This document shows, piece after piece, positions 6,135-9,860 of a stretch of 9,860 nucleotides of DNA. The stretch lies in contig JAGRHM010000658.1 in the NCBI GenBank assembly GCA_020445005.1, forward strand, positions 1 through 9,860, given 5' to 3'. Both the position numbers and the translations under genes were made by a program. Origin of the DNA: Candidatus Competibacteraceae bacterium. Lineage in GTDB: Bacteria; Pseudomonadota; Gammaproteobacteria; Competibacterales; Competibacteraceae. The notes beneath the pieces were generated by a model, which was not told the DNA's origin, did not search any database, and was given only the letters and a program-made list of their open reading frames with translations. Every line of letters starts with the position of its first letter. Within the stretch, counting starts at the first letter, position 1.

Positions 6135-9100
6135 ATGCTTTATCGAATTCTTTATCATAAAAATCATACATTTTTATTGACGCCACTGCTAATGTGGCTG
6201 CTCCTGCTGTTGATGACAGGCGCGAGTGCGGTATGGGCGCAAGACGCTCTGACCCTGTCGCCATTAAGCGCGGATCCAGAGAAGGCGATCGAACGACGGA
6301 ATACCCTGCGTCAAACCCTGGCTGAGCAGCAGGCGAGCATTGAGCAATTGCGGCAGGACCTTGCCCGGCGCGAGACTGGACAAATGGCTCAACTACAAGC
6401 CTTGCAAGCGGAGAATGTGACGGCGGCCATGCTTGAGCAGGCCCGGCTTGACCACGACACCCTCCGCCTCAAACAGGAAAATGTTCAGACGGGCATCGAT
6501 AACACACAGCGGCAGATCAGCACCCTGAAAAAGTCCATTGAAGAATTAGCGGCTCAGGAGCAGTTACTGAAGAACCCCGCCAAGGATGATAGCGCAGCTA
6601 CTAGCAATCGAACGGAGCAACTGGCGCAAGCACGTCATCTGCTGGAGCAGCGCCGCACCGACTTTGAGCTCGAACAAAAAAATTTTAATGCCCTTCAGGA
6701 ATGGCTGGCGTTGCTGGAACAACACCAGATGTTAGCGGCAAACTGGCGCGCCCGTCTGGAAGAACTGTATTTGCAACAGCAAGTCCAGGGACGCCAGGAA
6801 GCCCGTCAGGATCGTGCCGCCCGCCTGGAGCAGGAACAGCAGGCGCAACTCAACAAAGCGGAGGAACTGCGCACCCGCCTGAATGATGCCGAAAAACTGA
6901 CTGATACACAGCGCGCGGCGCTGGAAATCGGTATTGAAGCCGCTGAGAACCGCGCCAAATTGCTGCGTTGGGACAATCGCATGGCCACGATCCGCGACGA
7001 ACTGGCTAACTGGGAAGGGATCGCCGATGCCCAAAATATCGATCCCCAGCGGTTGCAGGACGGGATCCGCCAATTGACCACGCTGCGGGGCGAGCTGCGC
7101 GAAAATGGCAAACTGATTGATAGTCGCCTGGCATTGCTCAATCAGCAACAACAATCGATCCAGCCTGAATCGGGCAACGCCAGCGACCAGCGCTTGAATA
7201 AACAAACCCACCAACTGTTGACCGATGTGGAACAGGAACTCCGCCAGCGTCAAAATCTGCTACAGGAACAAAGCGACCGGCTGGACCGTTTGCGGGAGCG
7301 GCTGGAAACCGTCTATGCGCAACGGAGTCGCCAGGATTTGCTGGCGCGTGAATCGTTTTTCCTCTTCACCCCGGAACAGTGGCCCAATACCGTAGTGGAA
7401 TTGAGCAAGGCGCCGCGCATTCTTCTGCATCAGATCTGGCTGAGTATCGAATCCGCGCTGACGACCATGACCAAAGCCAGCATCGAACAGTGGTTCACGA
7501 TCACGGCATTGACCCTGTTGTTGGCCACATTGGCGGCCTTGAGTCGCCAACGCCTAGCGCAGATTTCGGAACATCAGGCCGCCAGTCAGGACAGCAGCTT
7601 CGCCAATAAACTGGTGCTGACCGTCGTGCGGCTCGTGCGCCGAAACCTGTGGGGCATCGCCCTGGCGGGCGCGCTGGGGCTGGGGCTATGGCTATTGGCC
7701 GTGCCGCAACCGGGATTAGCCATTCTATTGACCCTGGTGTTGTTCTGGGTCAGCATTAAAACACCGCTTGATCTGGCCCAGCTTCTGCTGGCGGCCCCTG
7801 ACTTGCCCATTGCGCAGCACAGTCCGCGTCTTTATGCATTGGTGTTCTGGATTCTGCTGGGTGGCGGCATCCTTAGCGCGCTGGTGATTCTGGCGCATAT
7901 TAGCGAACTGCCGCAGCCTGTGGTCCGGGTGCTGGATCAGATTTTTCTGTTTTACTGGCTGATTCTCTGCTATCCCGTACTCCGACTGCGCCACCTGTTG
8001 CTGGAGGCGCTGGCGGAACGCTTTGCCGGCCGGCTTTGGCTGAGCGCCATGCGCATGTTAACCCTGCTGGCGCCCTTAACGCTGGCCGGCGCGGCTTTAT
8101 TAAGCTTGGTGGGCTATCTCAACCTGGCCTGGTTGATCGTCTGGCGACTGCTGGTGCTGGTGGGCGTTTTGCTGGTCTGGCTGTTGGTGCGCAGCCTGAT
8201 TGATGAGTTGATCGTACTTCTGAAAAACCAGGCAATTGCCCACAGCAGCTATGGCCTACTCTGGACGCAGGAGATTCTGGCGCCCCTAAACCGCACCTTG
8301 CGCTGGCTGCTGGTGTTGATCGCTGGCGCCATCCTGTTTGATCTATACAGTGAACAAGGTTATCTGTTCAATTTCTGGGCCTCTGTCGCCTGGGAGCCGG
8401 TGTTAACCGCGATCGTGCTGGCGTTGTTGAGTTACGAAGGGCTGCTGATTCTGGCCGGCTGGCTGGTGGAGCAGACGCAGAGCGCCTTCGGCGGCGCCCT
8501 GATTCGCCATCTGCGGCAACCGATGGGTTTGCTGGTGCCGGTGATCGCTGCGCAACTACTGTTGCCTACCCTGGAATTGCCGGAACTGATGACCGGTCGT
8601 ATGCATCATGCTCTGGTTCTGGTCAATATCGCAGCGATTGGCTGGTTGCTAGTGCGTCTGACCTCGGTGGCCGAAGATGTCATGCATCAGCATTATCTGG
8701 TCAATATCAAGGACAGTCTGGGCGCGCGCCGCATTCGGACCCAGTTCCAGATGGTGCGGCGGATCGTGGTTGTGATTGTCCAGGTGCTGGCGCTGGCGGT
8801 GATGATGATGACTTTTCCCAGGATTCGTGAGCTGGGTGCGGGTCTGCTGGCCTCGGCGGGCGTTGCCGGCCTGGTGATCGGCGTGGCGGCGCGGCCCTTT
8901 TTGGAGAATCTGATCGCCGGTATTCAGATTGGCTTGACCCAACCGATTCGTATTGAAGACGTAGTGATCGTAGAAGGGGAATGGGGGCGCATTGCCGAAA
9001 TCAACGCGACCCATGTCGTGGTCCACATCTGGGATGACCGACGGCTGATCGTGCCGCTTAACTATTTCAATACCAAACCGTTTCAGAACTGGACCTGGTC

Positions 9101-9449
9101 CAGCGCTGACTTGTTGGGCACGGCGTTTTTTTACGTGGACTACACCTTTCCGGTCGAGGCCGGTCGCCAGGAACTTAAACGCATTCTTGACGAATCCGGC
9201 CTATGGGATGAGCGCGTCTGGGGCTTGCAGGTGACCGATACAACGGATCGCACCGTCACCCTGCGCGCCCTGATGAGCGCGCCGGACGCTTCCATAGCCT
9301 GGGATTTACGCTGTCTGGTGCGCGAGCAATTCGTGGCGTTCCTGCAAACCCACTATCCGCAATGCCTGCCGCGCACTCGGTTCAGCGAATCGCCCGATGG
9401 GAAATCGCAACCGGCGCTGCTGGAGTTGTCGGCGGATGGCGGGCTATGA
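6135..9449 (+). CDS. Large MscS-family mechanosensitive channel (MscK/MscM-sized)
   Basis: From the ATG at 6135 the protein has 1,104 residues, the size of E. coli MscK and MscM. An in-frame TTG at 6117 would add six residues; neither start has a clear ribosome site. A signal peptide covers about residues 1-35 (cut in VWA|Q). Residues about 49-400 are a Gln/Glu/Arg-rich coiled coil, expected in the periplasm. From about 450 to 890 there are roughly a dozen hydrophobic helices. The pore-lining helix is about 899-931, GAGLLASAGVAGLVIG onwards, followed by the beta domain with EDVVIVEGEWGRI and IWDDRRLIVPLNYF, and a soluble C-terminal end. Such channels open under membrane tension and release solutes during osmotic downshock. 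The WDDRRLIVP and KPFQNWTW stretch resembles the MscS subgroup of short channels more than E. coli MscK, so I give no mscK symbol. It is probably monocistronic, since 151 bases separate it from the next gene. Confidence 0.9.
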   Translation: MLYRILYHKNHTFLLTPLLMWLLLLLMTGASAVWAQDALTLSPLSADPEKAIERRNTLRQTLAEQQASIEQLRQDLARRETGQMAQLQALQAENVTAAMLEQARLDHDTLRLKQENVQTGIDNTQRQISTLKKSIEELAAQEQLLKNPAKDDSAATSNRTEQLAQARHLLEQRRTDFELEQKNFNALQEWLALLEQHQMLAANWRARLEELYLQQQVQGRQEARQDRAARLEQEQQAQLNKAEELRTRLNDAEKLTDTQRAALEIGIEAAENRAKLLRWDNRMATIRDELANWEGIADAQNIDPQRLQDGIRQLTTLRGELRENGKLIDSRLALLNQQQQSIQPESGNASDQRLNKQTHQLLTDVEQELRQRQNLLQEQSDRLDRLRERLETVYAQRSRQDLLARESFFLFTPEQWPNTVVELSKAPRILLHQIWLSIESALTTMTKASIEQWFTITALTLLLATLAALSRQRLAQISEHQAASQDSSFANKLVLTVVRLVRRNLWGIALAGALGLGLWLLAVPQPGLAILLTLVLFWVSIKTPLDLAQLLLAAPDLPIAQHSPRLYALVFWILLGGGILSALVILAHISELPQPVVRVLDQIFLFYWLILCYPVLRLRHLLLEALAERFAGRLWLSAMRMLTLLAPLTLAGAALLSLVGYLNLAWLIVWRLLVLVGVLLVWLLVRSLIDELIVLLKNQAIAHSSYGLLWTQEILAPLNRTLRWLLVLIAGAILFDLYSEQGYLFNFWASVAWEPVLTAIVLALLSYEGLLILAGWLVEQTQSAFGGALIRHLRQPMGLLVPVIAAQLLLPTLELPELMTGRMHHALVLVNIAAIGWLLVRLTSVAEDVMHQHYLVNIKDSLGARRIRTQFQMVRRIVVVIVQVLALAVMMMTFPRIRELGAGLLASAGVAGLVIGVAARPFLENLIAGIQIGLTQPIRIEDVVIVEGEWGRIAEINATHVVVHIWDDRRLIVPLNYFNTKPFQNWTWSSADLLGTAFFYVDYTFPVEAGRQELKRILDESGLWDERVWGLQVTDTTDRTVTLRALMSAPDASIAWDLRCLVREQFVAFLQTHYPQCLPRTRFSESPDGKSQPALLELSADGGL

Positions 9450-9600
9450 TCTGGAAAAGAAGCAGGAGGAAGCAACGGAAACGCTATGCATCCATGATAG
9501 AGAAGGCTATAGATAGTGCTATATTAATCATGTCGTTCACGAGGCGATTCTTCGCATTCGCGCGGCGAGTCATAAAACAATCTAGGAGAGAGAATAAACT
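9450..9600. other. Intergenic region before the acetate transporter
   Basis: The 151 bases contain no clear terminator for the channel gene. An AT-rich stretch with TATAG and CTATA arms at 9508-9523 and a TATATT at 9520-9525 could be part of a promoter, but no good -35 pairs with it. The AGGAGAGAG from 9584 is the ribosome site of the following gene. Confidence 0.5.
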
Positions 9601-9860
9601 ATGTCTGAACCAAAACTTGGTAATCCAGCAGTGGTAGGTCTGGCTGGGTTCGGTTTGACCACCCTAGTGCTACAGTTTCACAATGTTGGCTGGATGCCTA
9701 GCATCGGCCCAGTGGTCTGGCTAGGATTGATGTTTGGTGGAACGGCGCAATTGATTGCCGGTCTCCAAGAGATGAAAACCGGCAACAATTTCGGTTATTG
9801 CGCCTTCACTTCCTACGGTGCGTTCTGGATTGCCCTGTGTCTGATGTTGCTTGGCAACAA
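9601..9860 (+). CDS. satP: SatP-like acetate/succinate uptake transporter, 3' partial
   Basis: The first 86 codons are present and the gene runs off the window. The product opens MSEPKLGNPAVVGLAGFGL, with the family's NPAxxGL signature near the start, then FHNVG, a helix containing FGGTAQLIAGLQE, and the conserved FTSYGAFW. This is the AceTr (GPR1/FUN34/YaaH) family of six-helix inner-membrane proteins. E. coli SatP takes up acetate and succinate with protons, and full-length members have about 190-200 residues. The start is supported by AGGAGAGAG 7-12 bases before the ATG. The similarity to E. coli SatP is strong through this part, so the family is secure; the exact substrate range is inferred. 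Confidence 0.88.
   Translation, partial: MSEPKLGNPAVVGLAGFGLTTLVLQFHNVGWMPSIGPVVWLGLMFGGTAQLIAGLQEMKTGNNFGYCAFTSYGAFWIALCLMLLGN

Noticed and set aside
9508..9525. TATAG/CTATA repeat and TATATT as a promoter for satP
   Set aside because: No acceptable -35 element at 16-18 bases, and the arms are too short to count as an operator.
9362..9637. A 91-residue plus-strand frame across the end of the channel gene
   Set aside because: It overlaps both the channel and the satP-like gene in another frame, is rich in Arg and Lys in a low-complexity way, and has no ribosome site.

Overview
The window reads as a bacterial chromosome segment, most likely from a gammaproteobacterium. The host-side genes point that way: an acetate uptake transporter very like E. 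coli SatP, a roughly 1,100-residue MscK/MscM-sized mechanosensitive channel, and a remnant of ovoA. The genus cannot be settled from the sequence alone.

Left part (1-3607, + strand): a two-gene overlapping unit that looks like an acquired defence-type module. The first gene enters from outside the window. It joins a PHP phosphoesterase-like domain to an SMC/ABC-type ATPase with a long coiled coil, an arrangement seen in proteins annotated as TrlF-family AAA-like ATPases. The second gene overlaps it by 19 bases. It encodes an AlbA_2 (Schlafen-like) domain followed by a GHKL-type ATP-binding domain. No function can be proved from sequence, but this is the best candidate in the window for a little-described system.

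Junction (3604-3874, + strand): directly against the stop codon of the AlbA_2 gene lies the 3' end of ovoA, covering only the last part of the C-terminal methyltransferase domain. One extra G in a G-run breaks its frame. The rest of ovoA is absent, so this looks like an insertion, deletion or rearrangement breakpoint between the module and the ordinary chromosome.

Middle (3914-5927, - strand): a two-gene operon. An NrtR-like Nudix/winged-helix protein with a degenerate Nudix box comes first, followed after 13 bases by a secreted two-domain protein with a GH114-like glycosidase domain. A perfect 8-bp-arm palindrome lies just upstream of the regulator gene and is a natural candidate for its own operator.

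Right part (6135-9860, + strand): a large MscS-family channel with a signal peptide, a periplasmic coiled coil, many membrane helices and a C-terminal MscS pore. After it comes the start of a satP-like acetate transporter, cut by the window end. No tRNA, rRNA, CRISPR array or insertion-sequence transposase was seen.
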